This document shows, one piece after another, positions 35,559 to 45,223 of a stretch of DNA of 64,000 nucleotides. The stretch lies in assembly GCF_002156705.1 (NCBI RefSeq), contig NZ_CP019893.1, forward strand, positions 3,782,001 to 3,846,000, read 5' to 3'. The notes beneath the pieces were generated by a model. The model saw only the letters and a program-made list of their open reading frames with translations. It made no database searches and had not been told where the DNA came from. Numbering within the stretch: position 1 is the first letter of the stretch; the number at the start of each line of letters is the position of its first letter. The position numbers and the translations under genes are program-made. The DNA is from Natrarchaeobaculum aegyptiacum. GTDB lineage: Archaea; Halobacteriota; Halobacteria; Halobacteriales; Natrialbaceae.

Positions 35559-36899
35559 ATGGCCGTTCTCGAAAGCCCGGCCATGGCCAATCAGGACGGA
35601 ACCGCGCTCCCCTCGCAGCACTTTCGCCTCGCGAACGAATTCGACAGGCTCGACGAGACGACGGCGAAAGTCGAGCTTCAAGAGCGAACGAAGGAACTCG
35701 AGGCGATCACCCGGGCGAACGACCTCTTTGGCGACGTCGAGGAGCCGCCGATCGAGCTGGTCGAGACGTACGTGAGCGAACTCCCCGAGTGGTTCCAGTA
35801 TCCCGACGTCGCAGCGGCCCGGATCGACGTCGGTGACCGGACCGTGACGACGAGGGGGTACGATCACGCTCGCTCGCGAACCCCCTTGCGCAGCGAGCAC
35901 GTGACCGACGACTCCACCGTTCGAATCGAGATCGTTTACGTCGAAGATCGGCCACCAGAAGATAACGGCCCGTGGCTGAGAGAGGAACAGGACCTGCTCG
36001 ATACGCTCGTCACGTTCGTCGGATCGTACGTCGCCCAGTACGAACGACGCCGGACGGTCGAAGAGACCGTCGGTTCCGCCGTCGCGGAAGTCAGCGAGAC
36101 CGCAGACCACGTCGCCGCGAGTACCGAGGAGATCAGCGACCTCGCGAACCACCAGGCCGAGTCGATGGACGGCGTCGCAAGCGAGGTCGCCGACATGTCG
36201 GCGTCCGTCGAGGAGATCGCCTCGACCGCCGAGGAGGTCGCCGCGACGAGCGAGCGAGCCGAGTCGCTCTCCCAGGAAGGCCGGGAGGCCGCGACGGAGG
36301 CGATCGACGCGATCCAGCAGGTCGAAGCTTCGACCAGCGAGGTCGCGACCGACATCGAGCACCTCGAAGAGCGCGTCGGCGAGATCGACGAGATCGTCGA
36401 CGTGATCAACGACATCGCCGACCAGACGAACCTGCTGGCACTGAACGCGAGCATCGAGGCGGCCACCGCAGGCGACGCCGGCGACGGGTTCGCGGTCGTC
36501 GCAGACGAGGTGAAGTCACTGGCCGAGGAGTCACAGACCCACGCGAGCGAGATCGAACGAATGGTCGCGGACATCGAGTCCGTCACAGAAGACACCGTCT
36601 CGAGCCTCGAGCAGACGACCCGGGAGGTCGACCGCGGGATCGAACAGGTCGAAGGCGCGATGGGGACGTTACAGGAGATCGCGACGGCTGTCAAGGAGGC
36701 CTCTCGAGGGATCGCAGACGTCTCGACGGCGACGGACGATCAGGCTGCCAGTACCGAGGAAGTCGCCAGCATGATCGACGAACTGGTCGAGGAAGCCGAA
36801 GCGATCGCCGACGAGATCGACTCCGTCGCGGCGGCGAACCGCGAACAGGTCGAAAACGTCGAAGAGATTCACGACGCCGTTCGGGCGTTGACGACCTGA
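35559..36899 (+). CDS. Soluble chemotaxis transducer (methyl-accepting)
   Basis: The 446-residue protein has no membrane segment. Residues about 40-170 form a GAF-like sensor found in haloarchaea (PIELVETYVSELPEWFQYPDVAAARI ... LDTLVTFVGSYVAQYERR). The signalling part is a long coiled coil with the conserved hairpin tip IADQTNLLALNASIEAA near residue 286 and Glu/Gln/Ala-rich flanking helices that carry methylation sites. It should control CheA from the cytoplasm. No che genes are in the window. ATG 35583 is an alternative start. Confidence 0.9.
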   Translation: MAVLESPAMANQDGTALPSQHFRLANEFDRLDETTAKVELQERTKELEAITRANDLFGDVEEPPIELVETYVSELPEWFQYPDVAAARIDVGDRTVTTRGYDHARSRTPLRSEHVTDDSTVRIEIVYVEDRPPEDNGPWLREEQDLLDTLVTFVGSYVAQYERRRTVEETVGSAVAEVSETADHVAASTEEISDLANHQAESMDGVASEVADMSASVEEIASTAEEVAATSERAESLSQEGREAATEAIDAIQQVEASTSEVATDIEHLEERVGEIDEIVDVINDIADQTNLLALNASIEAATAGDAGDGFAVVADEVKSLAEESQTHASEIERMVADIESVTEDTVSSLEQTTREVDRGIEQVEGAMGTLQEIATAVKEASRGIADVSTATDDQAASTEEVASMIDELVEEAEAIADEIDSVAAANREQVENVEEIHDAVRALTT

Positions 36900-37069
36900 T
36901 TCATAGGGACGGTCGAGGGTTCGAAACCTCGCGCGAGCACCCGCGCACACCCGCGCTGTCCGGTGATTCTGGCGAAAGCGTTATTTGAGGCTCAATCGTA
37001 GCCGCCGCACATGAGCCGAGCGCGTTCCTCGACGGGGCACCGATCGACGAGTGACGGAGGTGATCGCCG

Positions 37070-39556
37070 GTGGAACTGATCATCACCGAGAAGGACAATG
37101 CCGCGAGACGGATCGCAGACATCCTCTCCGGCGGCACCTACGACTCGAGTCGACAGAACGGCGTCAACGTCTACGAGTGGGGTGGCAAGCGCTGCGTGGG
37201 GCTGTCCGGCCACGTCGTCGGTGTCGATTTCCCGCCGGAGTACAGCGACTGGCGTGACGTCGAACCGGTCGAGTTGATCGATGCCAGCGTCGAGAAGACG
37301 CCGACGAAGGAGAACATCGTCGCCACGTTGCGCATCCTCGCGCGCAAGGCCGAGCGGGCCACGATCGCGACGGACTACGATCGCGAGGGCGAACTCATCG
37401 GCAAGGAAGCCTACGAGATCGTCCGTGACGTCAACGACGACATTCCGATCCGCCGGGTTCGGTTCTCCTCGATCACCGAAAACGAGGTTCAGAACGCGTT
37501 CGACGAGCCCGACGATCTCGACTTCGACCTCGCGGCCGCCGGCGAGGCCCGACAGATCATCGACCTCGTCTGGGGTGCCGCGCTTACCCGCTTCCTCTCG
37601 CTGTCTGCGGGCCAGCTGGGCAACGACTTCATCTCCGTCGGTCGCGTCCAGTCGCCGACGCTCAAGTTGATCGTCGACCGAGAACGCGAGATCGAAGCGT
37701 TCGATCCCGAGGACTACTGGGAACTGTTTGCGGACCTCGGAAAGAGCGACGACGGCGACGCGTTCGAGGCCCAGTACTTCTACCGCGACGACGACGACAA
37801 CGAGGCCGAACGCGTCTGGGACGAAGGGACCGCCGAATCGGTCTTCGAAGACCTCTCGAGTCGCGACCAGGCGACGGTCGTCGACGTCAACGGTCGGACG
37901 CGCACCGACGCGCCGCCGACGCCGTTCAACACCACCCAGTTCATCCGCGCGGCCGGCGCGCTCGGCTACTCCGCCCAGCGGGCGATGTCGATCGCCGAGG
38001 ACCTCTACACCGCCGGCTACATGACGTATCCGCGGACGGACAACACCGTCTACCCGGACGATCTCGAACCCGACGACCTCCTCGACGAGTTCGTCGGCCA
38101 CCCGACGCTGGGCGAGGACGCCGAGAGCCTGCTCGAGGCAGACGAGATCGTTCCGACCGAGGGTGACGAGGAGACGACCGACCATCCCCCGATCCACCCG
38201 ACGGGCGAAATCCCCTCCCGCGGCGACGTCTCGGACGACGAGTGGGAGATATACGAACTCGTCGTCCGGCGGTTCTACGCCACGGTCGCCGACGCCGCCG
38301 TCTGGGAACACCTCAAGGTCGTCGCCGAGGCCGGCGACCACCGGCTCAAGGCCAACGGCAAGCGGCTGGTCGAACCCGGCTACCACGAGGTCTACCCGTA
38401 CTTCAGCACGAGCGAGAACTACGTCCCCGCCGTCGACGAAGGCGAGACGCTCACGCTCAGCGACGTCGAACTCGAGGAAAAACAGACTCAGCCGCCACGC
38501 CGGTACGGTCAGTCGCGGCTCATCGAGACCATGGAGGACATGGGGATCGGCACGAAGTCGACCCGCCACAACACCTTAGAAAAACTCTACGACCGCGGCT
38601 ACATCGAGGGCGATCCGCCACGGCCGACCCGGCTCGCGATGGCGGTCGTCGACGCCGCCGAACGGTACGCCGACCGCGTCGTCAGCGAGGAGATGACCGC
38701 CCAGCTCGAAGACGACATGGACGCCATCGCAAACGGCGACGCCGGTCTCGAGGACGTCACCGACGAATCCCGGGAGATGCTCGAGGCGATCTTCGAGGAA
38801 CTCGCCAACTCCCGCGAGGAGATCGGCGATCACCTCAGGAAGTCGCTCAAAGACGACAAGCGACTGGGTCCCTGCCCCGAGTGTGGAGAGGACCTGCTCG
38901 TCCGCCAGAGTCGCCACGGGTCGTACTTCATCGGCTGTGACGGCTATCCCGACTGCGAGTTTACCCTGCCGCTGCCCTCGACCGGGAAGCCGCTCATCCT
39001 CGAAGCGGAGTGCGACGAGCACGGCCTCCACGAAGTCAAGATGCTCGCCGGGCGACAGACGTTCGTCCACGGCTGTCCACTGTGTAAGGCCGAAGACGCC
39101 GGTGAGGGCCCGGTCATCGGCGACTGTCCGGATTGTGCCGACGAACACGGTGGCGAACTCGCGATCAAGACCCTCCAGAGCGGCTCCCGGCTCGTCGGCT
39201 GCACCCGGTATCCCGACTGCGAGTACTCACTGCCACTCCCGCGCCGGGGAGAGATTGAGGTCACCGAGATGACCTGCGACGAGCACGACCTGCCAGAGCT
39301 CGTCGTCCACAGCGGCGACGAACCCTGGGAACTTGGCTGTCCGATCTGCAACTACCAGGAGTTTCAGGCCCGCGAGAGCGAATCCGGGTCTGATCTCGAG
39401 GCCCTCGACGGGGTCGGCGCGAAGACGGTCGAAAAGCTCGCCGACGCGGGTATCGAGAGCCTCGACGACCTGACCGATGCCGATCCCGACGACGTCGCTG
39501 CCGACGTCGACGGCATCAGCGCGGATCGAATCCGAACCTGGCAGGCAGAAGCCTGA
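37070..39556 (+). CDS. topA: DNA topoisomerase I (type IA)
   Basis: The 828-residue enzyme starts at GTG 37070 with the Toprim strand LIITEKDNAARRIADIL and acidic DYDREGELIG. The catalytic Tyr320 is in YMTYPRTDNT. From about residue 602 there are zinc-ribbon repeats (CPECGEDLL...GCDGYPDCEF, CDEHGL...GCPLC, CPDCADEHGG...GCTRYPDCEY, CDEHDL...GCPIC), then a helix-hairpin-helix domain (LEALDGVGAKTVEKLADAG). It relaxes negative supercoils by single-strand passage. Length fits haloarchaeal TopA. Confidence 0.95.
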   Translation: MELIITEKDNAARRIADILSGGTYDSSRQNGVNVYEWGGKRCVGLSGHVVGVDFPPEYSDWRDVEPVELIDASVEKTPTKENIVATLRILARKAERATIATDYDREGELIGKEAYEIVRDVNDDIPIRRVRFSSITENEVQNAFDEPDDLDFDLAAAGEARQIIDLVWGAALTRFLSLSAGQLGNDFISVGRVQSPTLKLIVDREREIEAFDPEDYWELFADLGKSDDGDAFEAQYFYRDDDDNEAERVWDEGTAESVFEDLSSRDQATVVDVNGRTRTDAPPTPFNTTQFIRAAGALGYSAQRAMSIAEDLYTAGYMTYPRTDNTVYPDDLEPDDLLDEFVGHPTLGEDAESLLEADEIVPTEGDEETTDHPPIHPTGEIPSRGDVSDDEWEIYELVVRRFYATVADAAVWEHLKVVAEAGDHRLKANGKRLVEPGYHEVYPYFSTSENYVPAVDEGETLTLSDVELEEKQTQPPRRYGQSRLIETMEDMGIGTKSTRHNTLEKLYDRGYIEGDPPRPTRLAMAVVDAAERYADRVVSEEMTAQLEDDMDAIANGDAGLEDVTDESREMLEAIFEELANSREEIGDHLRKSLKDDKRLGPCPECGEDLLVRQSRHGSYFIGCDGYPDCEFTLPLPSTGKPLILEAECDEHGLHEVKMLAGRQTFVHGCPLCKAEDAGEGPVIGDCPDCADEHGGELAIKTLQSGSRLVGCTRYPDCEYSLPLPRRGEIEVTEMTCDEHDLPELVVHSGDEPWELGCPICNYQEFQARESESGSDLEALDGVGAKTVEKLADAGIESLDDLTDADPDDVAADVDGISADRIRTWQAEA

Positions 39557-39609
39557 GTCGGGTTGTCCGACGGCTCAGCGGTGAGCTACCACCGAGGTAC
39601 TCGCTCGTT

Positions 39610-40230
39610 TTACTCGTCGGCCGCGTCGTCTGCCGATTCCGTCGAGTCGTCGGCCGCGTCGGTGACGAACTCCTCGAGGATCGGCTCGAGTCGCCTGACC
39701 GTTCGGTCGGCGTCGATCACGCCGTCGTCTTCCCAGCGCACCTCGTCGTCGGGGTCGACCGCGATGAAAACGGGGTAGCCGGTGACGAAATACCGGGTGC
39801 TCAGGCGACTCTTCGGATCGTAGCCGAGGTACCAGTCGCCGTCGTGGTCGTCCCACCAGTCTGCGAGTTCGTCCTCCGGTCGGGGTGGCGTCACCGACGC
39901 AACCGTCAGTACGTCCGCGTAGTCGGCCCGCAGGCGATCGACAGCGGCAGCGAAGTGCGGCATGGCCCGCCGACAGGAGCCACAACTCGGGGCGAAGAAG
40001 TTGAGGAGAGTCACTCCATCGTTCGGAACCGGGAGCGTGCCGTCCTCGCTCCCCTGGACGTCGATCGTCTCGAGTTCGATCGGGCCGTCGCTCCAGCCAG
40101 CGTTGTCGTCGGAACCGTCCGCAGCGGGGGATTCGCTATCGACGGCCGGAAGCCCCCGCGTGATGACGACGCCACCGGCACCCAGCACGCCCAGACTGGC
40201 CACGCCCGCGATCGCCTCTCGCCGCTTCAT
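39610..40230 (-). CDS. TlpA-like thioredoxin with Tat-type signal
   Basis: With ATG at 40230 the protein has 206 residues. The N-terminus MKRREAIAGVASLGVLGAGG has an RR motif and hydrophobic core, so it is exported or anchored. The thioredoxin domain has FFAPSCGSCRRAMP, a CxxC active site, and GYPVFIAVDPDDEV with the cis-Pro. It resembles TlpA/ResA/SCO-type proteins acting on extracytoplasmic thiols or copper centres. The C-terminal tail is acidic. Longer in-frame extension upstream does not look coding. Confidence 0.85.
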   Translation of the reverse strand: MKRREAIAGVASLGVLGAGGVVITRGLPAVDSESPAADGSDDNAGWSDGPIELETIDVQGSEDGTLPVPNDGVTLLNFFAPSCGSCRRAMPHFAAAVDRLRADYADVLTVASVTPPRPEDELADWWDDHDGDWYLGYDPKSRLSTRYFVTGYPVFIAVDPDDEVRWEDDGVIDADRTVRRLEPILEEFVTDAADDSTESADDAADE

Positions 40231-40447
40231 CGGTCGGTCACCCCCGGTGGGGCCCCGGTACACGGACTCGAGGTGAAGACAGAGACGGAGACGGAGACGA
40301 ACGCGACACCGTTCATGACCCATCGTACGCACTCGAGCAGCTAAACGTTCACTGGTGCGATATTCGAACGCCGAGTGGCCGTCGAGGGAAGAGACTCCAC
40401 GCCGAGGCCAGCCTGCCACCTCCGCCGGACCAGGTACGTTCAATGTC

Positions 40448-41170
40448 GTGGACTCACTCGATCCAGACGTGACCGACGACCGCGACCGCTGGAACGAGAA
40501 GTACGCCGATCCGGCATTCGACCTGCCAGAAGAACCGATCCCGGAACTCGCCAGACGAATCGACACGCTTCCGGAGGGTCGTGCACTCGACGTGGCGACC
40601 GGCACCGGTCGAAACGCCATCTTTCTCGCCGCCTGCGGCTACGACGTCGAAGCCATCGACGTCGCCGACGCGGCGCTCGAGGCTGCCCGGACGCGGGCCG
40701 ACGAGCGAGGCGTCGAGGTCGACTGGATCAGGGCGGATATCTCCGAGGTGAGCCTCGATCGCGACGCCTACGACGTCATCACGGTGAGTTTCTTCGACGT
40801 CCTCGAACACCTCGAGACTCTCGTCGACGCGCTCGCACCCGGCGGCGTGCTCGTTTACGATCACCACCTTCGTACGACTGATCCGATCGACGTCGGCCCC
40901 TCGAGCGACGAGTTCCGATTCGAGGCCAACGAACTCCTCCGGGCCTGTCTCGACGATCTGACGGTTCTCTCGTACGAAGAGCGTCGCCGACCGGAACCGA
41001 TCGGTGGCCGTGCGGACGAAAGCGACGAAGGCGACGCTGCAGACCGCGACAGACAGCAGATCGGTGCCGTCGCAACGCTCGTCGCTCGAAACTCGAGCGG
41101 CGAAACCCAGTCGTATCCGATTCTCGCGGAACGAGACGACCGAGGAGCCGGAGAAGAACCCGTGAATTAG
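40448..41170 (+). CDS. Class I SAM-dependent methyltransferase (TehB-like)
   Basis: A GTG start at 40448 gives 240 residues; a longer frame to 40355 is possible. Sites: DRWNEKYADPAFDLPEEP at the N-terminus, motif I ALDVATGTGRNAIFLA, then EAIDVADAALE and DVITVSFFDVLEHLE. This is the TehB/thiopurine methyltransferase-like group. It converges with the next methyltransferase and overlaps it by 4 bases. Substrate unknown. Confidence 0.85.
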   Translation: MDSLDPDVTDDRDRWNEKYADPAFDLPEEPIPELARRIDTLPEGRALDVATGTGRNAIFLAACGYDVEAIDVADAALEAARTRADERGVEVDWIRADISEVSLDRDAYDVITVSFFDVLEHLETLVDALAPGGVLVYDHHLRTTDPIDVGPSSDEFRFEANELLRACLDDLTVLSYEERRRPEPIGGRADESDEGDAADRDRQQIGAVATLVARNSSGETQSYPILAERDDRGAGEEPVN

Positions 41171-41721
41171 CGCCGAGCCACGCAAACGTACGTCTCGGTT
41201 CGATCGGCGGCGTGGGTCACGGTGAATCCGGCTTCGGCGAGGTGTGAGACGGCCTCGCCGAGGGAGAATCGTTCGGTGAGTGGCGGCCCCGCTCGCTGGT
41301 CACCCGTTGCCGACCAGTCGACCGTCACGAGGCGACCGCCTGGCCGGATGACACGAGCGAGTTCGGCGAGGCTCTCGTCAGTCGCGAACTCGTGGTAGGT
41401 ATCGACGGAGAACGCAGCGTCGAGGGTATCGTCGGCGAGTGGGAGGTCGTCGACGCCCGCCTCGAGCAACTCGACGTTTTCGGGGACGCCTTTCTCGCGG
41501 TAGAACTCGTGCATCTCGGCCTGCAGGTCGATTCCGTAGAGGTGACCGACGAACGGAGCCACGTCGTCGGCGAAAAAGCCCGTCCCGCTGCCGAGGTCGG
41601 CGAGCGTCGCGTCCGGATCCGGCTCGAGCACCGAGAGGAGTTCCTCGCTCGAGCACCAGCGGTAGCGACTGGCGTCCTCGAGTTGCGGGGCGCGCTCGGG
41701 ATCGAACGTGTGAAAGCCCAT
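41167..41721 (-). CDS. Class I SAM-dependent methyltransferase (UbiE/Methyltransf_11-like)
   Basis: Start at 41721 (MGFHTFDPERA) gives 184 residues. Motif I is LADLGSGTGFFADDV, followed by GIDLQAEMHEFYREKG, DDTLDAAFSVDTYHEF and GGRLVTVDWS. It is a small stand-alone methyltransferase; homologues are often near arsenite or ubiquinone-type enzymes but the substrate cannot be read. It lies between the TehB-like gene and queC. Confidence 0.85.
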   Translation of the reverse strand: MGFHTFDPERAPQLEDASRYRWCSSEELLSVLEPDPDATLADLGSGTGFFADDVAPFVGHLYGIDLQAEMHEFYREKGVPENVELLEAGVDDLPLADDTLDAAFSVDTYHEFATDESLAELARVIRPGGRLVTVDWSATGDQRAGPPLTERFSLGEAVSHLAEAGFTVTHAADRTETYVCVARR

Positions 41722-41828
41722 ACCCGACCGTGGGGCTCGCCCGTCAAGTAGCTCTCCGTTCACGTAGAGGATTGCCGAGACGCGGTCCGTTCGAACCCGG
41801 TGCAGGCAAGATCCACCGTGAAGACGTC

Positions 41829-42599
41829 TCAGCGGTCGTCGACGGTAATGAGCCGCTCCCGGTAGGGAATCGGATCCCGAACGCCGACGTTCGCGAAAGC
41901 CTCGAGTCGTAACAGACAGGAATCGCACGTGCCACAGGCCGGTTCGCTCTCGCGGTAACAGCTCCAGGTGTGTTCGTACGGCACCTCGAGGTCGACGCCG
42001 CGGGCGGCGATGTCGGTCTTCGACCAGTCGACGAACGGTGCCTCGATCGCGATCTCGGTCTCCGGTCGCGTCCCGACCGCGACGAGGCGCTCGAACGCGT
42101 CGAAGAAGGCGGGTCGACAGTCGGGATAGCCCGCGAAGTCTTCGCTGTGAGCGCCGATGAACACTGCCGAGCACTCGTTCGCCTCGGCGTAGGAGACTGC
42201 CATCGCGAGCAGGTTCGCGTTCCGGAACGGGACGTACGTGTCGGGAACCTCGTCGCTCTCGAGGTCGGCGTCTGGGACCGCCATCTCCTCGTCGGTGAGA
42301 CTCGAGGCACCGATCGCAGCGAGGTGTCCCGTCTCGACGGTGAGGACGTCTTCGACCGGGAGTTCCTCGGCCAGCCGCTCAGCGCACTCGCGTTCGCGGT
42401 CCTCGGTTCGCTGGCCGTAGGAGGTGTGCAACGCGTAGAGGTCGTAGCCACGCGCTCGCGCCTCGTAGGCTGCAGTCGCGCTGTCCATCCCGCCAGAGAG
42501 GAGTACGACGGCGCGGTCGGTTGCGTCGGCTGTGGTGGGGTGATCGGTGGTCGATTCATCGGTCGGTCGAGTCGAATCGGTGGGGGGACTCTGGTCCAT
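41829..42599 (-). CDS. queC: 7-cyano-7-deazaguanine synthase
   Basis: The 256-residue enzyme makes preQ0 from carboxydeazaguanine, ATP and ammonia, feeding archaeosine in tRNA. The PP-loop is LLSGGMDSATAAYEA and the C-terminal zinc site is CYRESEPACGTCDSCLLR. Two acidic, Thr/Ser-rich tens of residues precede the PP-loop. It is the last gene of a queD-queE-queC run on the minus strand, about 40 bp after queE. Confidence 0.95.
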   Translation of the reverse strand: MDQSPPTDSTRPTDESTTDHPTTADATDRAVVLLSGGMDSATAAYEARARGYDLYALHTSYGQRTEDRERECAERLAEELPVEDVLTVETGHLAAIGASSLTDEEMAVPDADLESDEVPDTYVPFRNANLLAMAVSYAEANECSAVFIGAHSEDFAGYPDCRPAFFDAFERLVAVGTRPETEIAIEAPFVDWSKTDIAARGVDLEVPYEHTWSCYRESEPACGTCDSCLLRLEAFANVGVRDPIPYRERLITVDDR

Positions 42600-42641
42600 T
42601 TTGTATCGCAGATAGTGGTTTACGTGTCGGTGAGAGGCCAG

Positions 42642-43430
42642 TCAGGTCTCCGGTGCGTCGTTCCATAGATCGACGTGCAACCGCGGCGTATACCGGAATC
42701 CGTGGGCCATCGCGAGGTCGGCAACCCGCGATCGCGTCTCGGCCAGTCGCTCGCGTGTCGCCCCCTCGGGCATCAAGAGCACGTCCTCGTCGGGAATCGA
42801 CACGCTTGCTGCACCGCGAAGATCCGTCAGGATCTCGAGCACCCCGGAGATGTCACCCTCGTCTTCGACGACGAACTTCAACTGGAAGTCGTAGGACTCG
42901 ACGAGCGCGACGAGCGCCTCGAGGTCGATCCGCTCGCGGTCGTGTCGGTCGGCCCACCTCGTCGCGACGTCCGGGTCGACACCGTCTGGAACTCGGTCGG
43001 CAGTGGGGTTGCTCCCGGCGAGTTTCGGGCTGATCGAGACGAGGTCGATCGGTGCCTCGCGGTAGATCGTGCCGTTGGTCTCGACGGTGGTGTGATACCC
43101 CCGGTCAGCCAGCGCTGAAAGCAGGTCGACGCTTGCGTCGTACAGCAGCGGTTCCCCACCCGTCAGGACGACGTGTGCGGGATCCCGTTCCTCGACCGCC
43201 TCGAGGATCGACTCGAGCGAGCGCCACTCGTGACTCGGTTCCCACGAGGTATGGTAAGAGTCACAGAACCAGCACCGAAGGTTACAGCCGCTCGTCCGGA
43301 CGAACGTCGAGGGGACGCCGGCCAGCGTTCCCTCGCCCTGCAACGAGGTGAACAGCTCGTTGATCGGGAGGGCGTCTCGGGAATTCGATCGATCGGCTGA
43401 CTCGTCGCCGGCAGGCCTCGATACAGGCAT
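42642..43430 (-). CDS. queE: 7-carboxy-7-deazaguanine synthase
   Basis: With ATG at 43430, 1 bp after the queD stop, the protein has 262 residues. It is a radical SAM enzyme with NELFTSLQGEGTLAG and the cluster motif CNLRCWFCD (C-x3-C-x2-C), followed by VVLTGGEPLLY. It rearranges carboxytetrahydropterin to carboxydeazaguanine. It sits between queD and queC in the expected pathway operon. Confidence 0.94.
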   Translation of the reverse strand: MPVSRPAGDESADRSNSRDALPINELFTSLQGEGTLAGVPSTFVRTSGCNLRCWFCDSYHTSWEPSHEWRSLESILEAVEERDPAHVVLTGGEPLLYDASVDLLSALADRGYHTTVETNGTIYREAPIDLVSISPKLAGSNPTADRVPDGVDPDVATRWADRHDRERIDLEALVALVESYDFQLKFVVEDEGDISGVLEILTDLRGAASVSIPDEDVLLMPEGATRERLAETRSRVADLAMAHGFRYTPRLHVDLWNDAPET

Positions 43431-43431
43431 C

Positions 43432-43944
43432 TCACAGCCCACCGCCACAGAGTTCGCTCGTCTCGCTGACCTCGACACTCACGTCCGTGACCGTCTCCGG
43501 AAGCGCCGTCAGGAGTTTACGCTCGAGGACGACGCTCATGACCTCGGCCGTCGGGGGGTGCTCGAGGACGACCAGACTGTCGGCGTCACCACTCTCCTCG
43601 AACGCCTCGATCAGCGGGTCGCCGGTCTCGAGGAGGAACATGTGATCCCACCGTGAGAGCACTGCAGTAATATCTCCTTTGTCTGCGATCCACCCCTCGC
43701 GCGTGAGCGTTCCCTCGACGGTGACCGCGATCTCGTAGTTGTGACCGTGTGGACGAGCGCACTTGCCGTCGTGGTGTAACAGGCGATGGCCGGCGCTGAT
43801 CCGGATGGGACTGTCGTGACCGACGCGAAGCGTACGGGAGGCCCCGACGATCGGATCTTCGGCGTCTGTACTCCGTGTCTCGTCGAGAACCCCATCGGTG
43901 TTCACGTCTGACGTCTCCTCGAGACCAGCTACGGGACCAGTCAT
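43432..43944 (-). CDS. queD: 6-carboxytetrahydropterin synthase
   Basis: The 170-residue protein belongs to the PTPS/QueD family: zinc His residues in SAGHRLLHHDGKCARPHGHNY, with the catalytic Cys in KCARPHG, and the late EHPPTAEVMSVVLERKLL segment. An N-terminal extension of about 35 acidic residues precedes the domain. It starts the preQ0 pathway from dihydroneopterin triphosphate and is the first gene of the operon. Confidence 0.93.
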   Translation of the reverse strand: MTGPVAGLEETSDVNTDGVLDETRSTDAEDPIVGASRTLRVGHDSPIRISAGHRLLHHDGKCARPHGHNYEIAVTVEGTLTREGWIADKGDITAVLSRWDHMFLLETGDPLIEAFEESGDADSLVVLEHPPTAEVMSVVLERKLLTALPETVTDVSVEVSETSELCGGGL

Positions 43945-44001
43945 ACCTGAGTATTCTCAGGAGAATACTTAGTATGCCCGATCGGGTGCCCGATCAGTCG
44001 G

Positions 44002-44352
44002 TCAGTCCTGTAGCTGGTCGTGAAGCTGGTTTTTCGCCTCCGTCCGACGCGTCTTCGAGAACCGCGGCCGTTCGCCGGAGAAATCCACTTCGATCTCGTC
44101 GAGCGTCCGCCGGTAGATGTTGGTTCGTCGCCCCTCTTCAGAGAGTCGACGGCCCTCGCAGGTCAACAGCCCGGCGTCGACGAGTTCCTCGATTCGGCGA
44201 TAGCAGGTCGCGATCGGAATCTCGATGTCCTCGCTCAGCGTCTGTGCCGACTTCGGCGTACCAGCTGCACACAGGATTTCCGCGCTATACTTGTTGCCGA
44301 GTGCCGACAACACGGCCTGTGAGTTGGCGTCTGTTCGTTCCGAACGGGACAT
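44002..44352 (-). CDS. Winged-helix (ArsR-like) transcriptional regulator
   Basis: From the ATG at 44352 the protein has 116 residues. The helix-turn-helix is ALGNKYSAEILCAAGTPKSAQTLSEDIEIPIATCYRRIEELVDAGLL, then a wing with Arg-rich EEGRRTNIYRRTLDEIEVDF. This type is common in haloarchaea and binds DNA as a dimer. It is divergent from the CinA-like gene, with a palindrome GTGGTTACCAC between them that could be its site. Ligand unknown. ATG 44376 is an alternative start. Confidence 0.85.
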   Translation of the reverse strand: MSRSERTDANSQAVLSALGNKYSAEILCAAGTPKSAQTLSEDIEIPIATCYRRIEELVDAGLLTCEGRRLSEEGRRTNIYRRTLDEIEVDFSGERPRFSKTRRTEAKNQLHDQLQD

Positions 44353-44387
44353 CGTTTCCTCGTTACTAGTTATCAACAGTGAATCTT

Positions 44388-44398
44388 GTGGTTACCAC
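44388..44398. promoter_or_regulatory. Palindrome GTGGTTACCAC in divergent promoter region
   Basis: A perfect 5-1-5 palindrome 36 bp before the regulator start at 44352 and in the interval shared with the CinA-like gene. This is where an autoregulating winged-helix dimer would be expected to bind. Confidence 0.4.
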
Positions 44399-44515
44399 GA
44401 CAAACACGTAAAACTGAGTTTTCGTTAAATAATCTCGGACTCGGCCGAAACGACTCGAGTGGCAATCACGAACGCCGCCGAGACCGTTTTGAACGACCGG
44501 CGACTTCGCTCAGGT

Positions 44516-45223
44516 ATGGAGGTCGCGATCGTGACGGTCGGAGACGAACTGCTCGCGGGACGGACGACGAACACCAACGCTTCGTGGCTCTGTGAACGAC
44601 TCCACGACCGCGGCGTTACCGTCGAGCGCGTGACGACCGTCCCCGATCGAATTCCGGATATCGCCGACGCGGTTACCGAGTACCGCGATCGCTACGACGC
44701 CGTCCTCGTCACCGGCGGGCTGGGTCCGACCCACGACGACGTTACCATGGAGGCCGTCGCCGTCGCACTCGGCCGCCCGATGGAGCCCCACGACGAGGCC
44801 CTCGCGTGGCTCGAGGCGGACGGCTACTCGCGGGCGGACCTCACGGAAGGGACGACCGATCTCCCGGCCGGTGCCCGGGCGCTTCACAACGACGTCGGCG
44901 TGGCACCGGGAGCCGCCGTCGAGGACGTCTACGTCCTCCCGGGCGTCCCCGCGGAGATGAAAGGGATGTTCGAACGCGTGGCGACCGCGTTCTCCGGGCC
45001 ACAGACCTACGAGGCGACGGTCGTCGCCGACGAACCCGAGAGCGCGCTGCTCGACCGCCTCGAGGCGGTCAGAGAGCGTTTCGACGTCAGCGTCGGCAGC
45101 TACCCCGGGTCGTCCGTTCGCCTCGAGCTCTCGAGTATCGATGCAACCGAGACCGAACGGGCAGCAGCGTGGCTCCGCGAGCGCGTCGATGGCGTCGAAA
45201 ACGGTGACGACGATCGTGCCTAG
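44516..45223 (+). CDS. CinA/MoaB-like molybdopterin-binding domain protein
   Basis: With ATG at 44516 the protein has 235 residues and opens with MEVAIVTVGDELLAGRTTNTN, the CinA N-terminal signature, then VLVTGGLGPTHDDVTMEAVA and the LPGVPAEMKGMF loop. The C-terminal NMN deamidase domain of bacterial CinA is absent, as usual in archaea. Function is unclear; the domain binds molybdopterin or ADP-ribose-like compounds in relatives. Its stop overlaps the stop of the opposing 38-residue gene (CTAG). Confidence 0.88.
   Translation: MEVAIVTVGDELLAGRTTNTNASWLCERLHDRGVTVERVTTVPDRIPDIADAVTEYRDRYDAVLVTGGLGPTHDDVTMEAVAVALGRPMEPHDEALAWLEADGYSRADLTEGTTDLPAGARALHNDVGVAPGAAVEDVYVLPGVPAEMKGMFERVATAFSGPQTYEATVVADEPESALLDRLEAVRERFDVSVGSYPGSSVRLELSSIDATETERAAAWLRERVDGVENGDDDRA

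Noticed and set aside
36914-36931. T-arm-like CGAGG-GTTCGAAA-CCTCG after the chemotaxis gene
   Set aside because: Loop length is wrong for a tRNA and no other arms are found around it.
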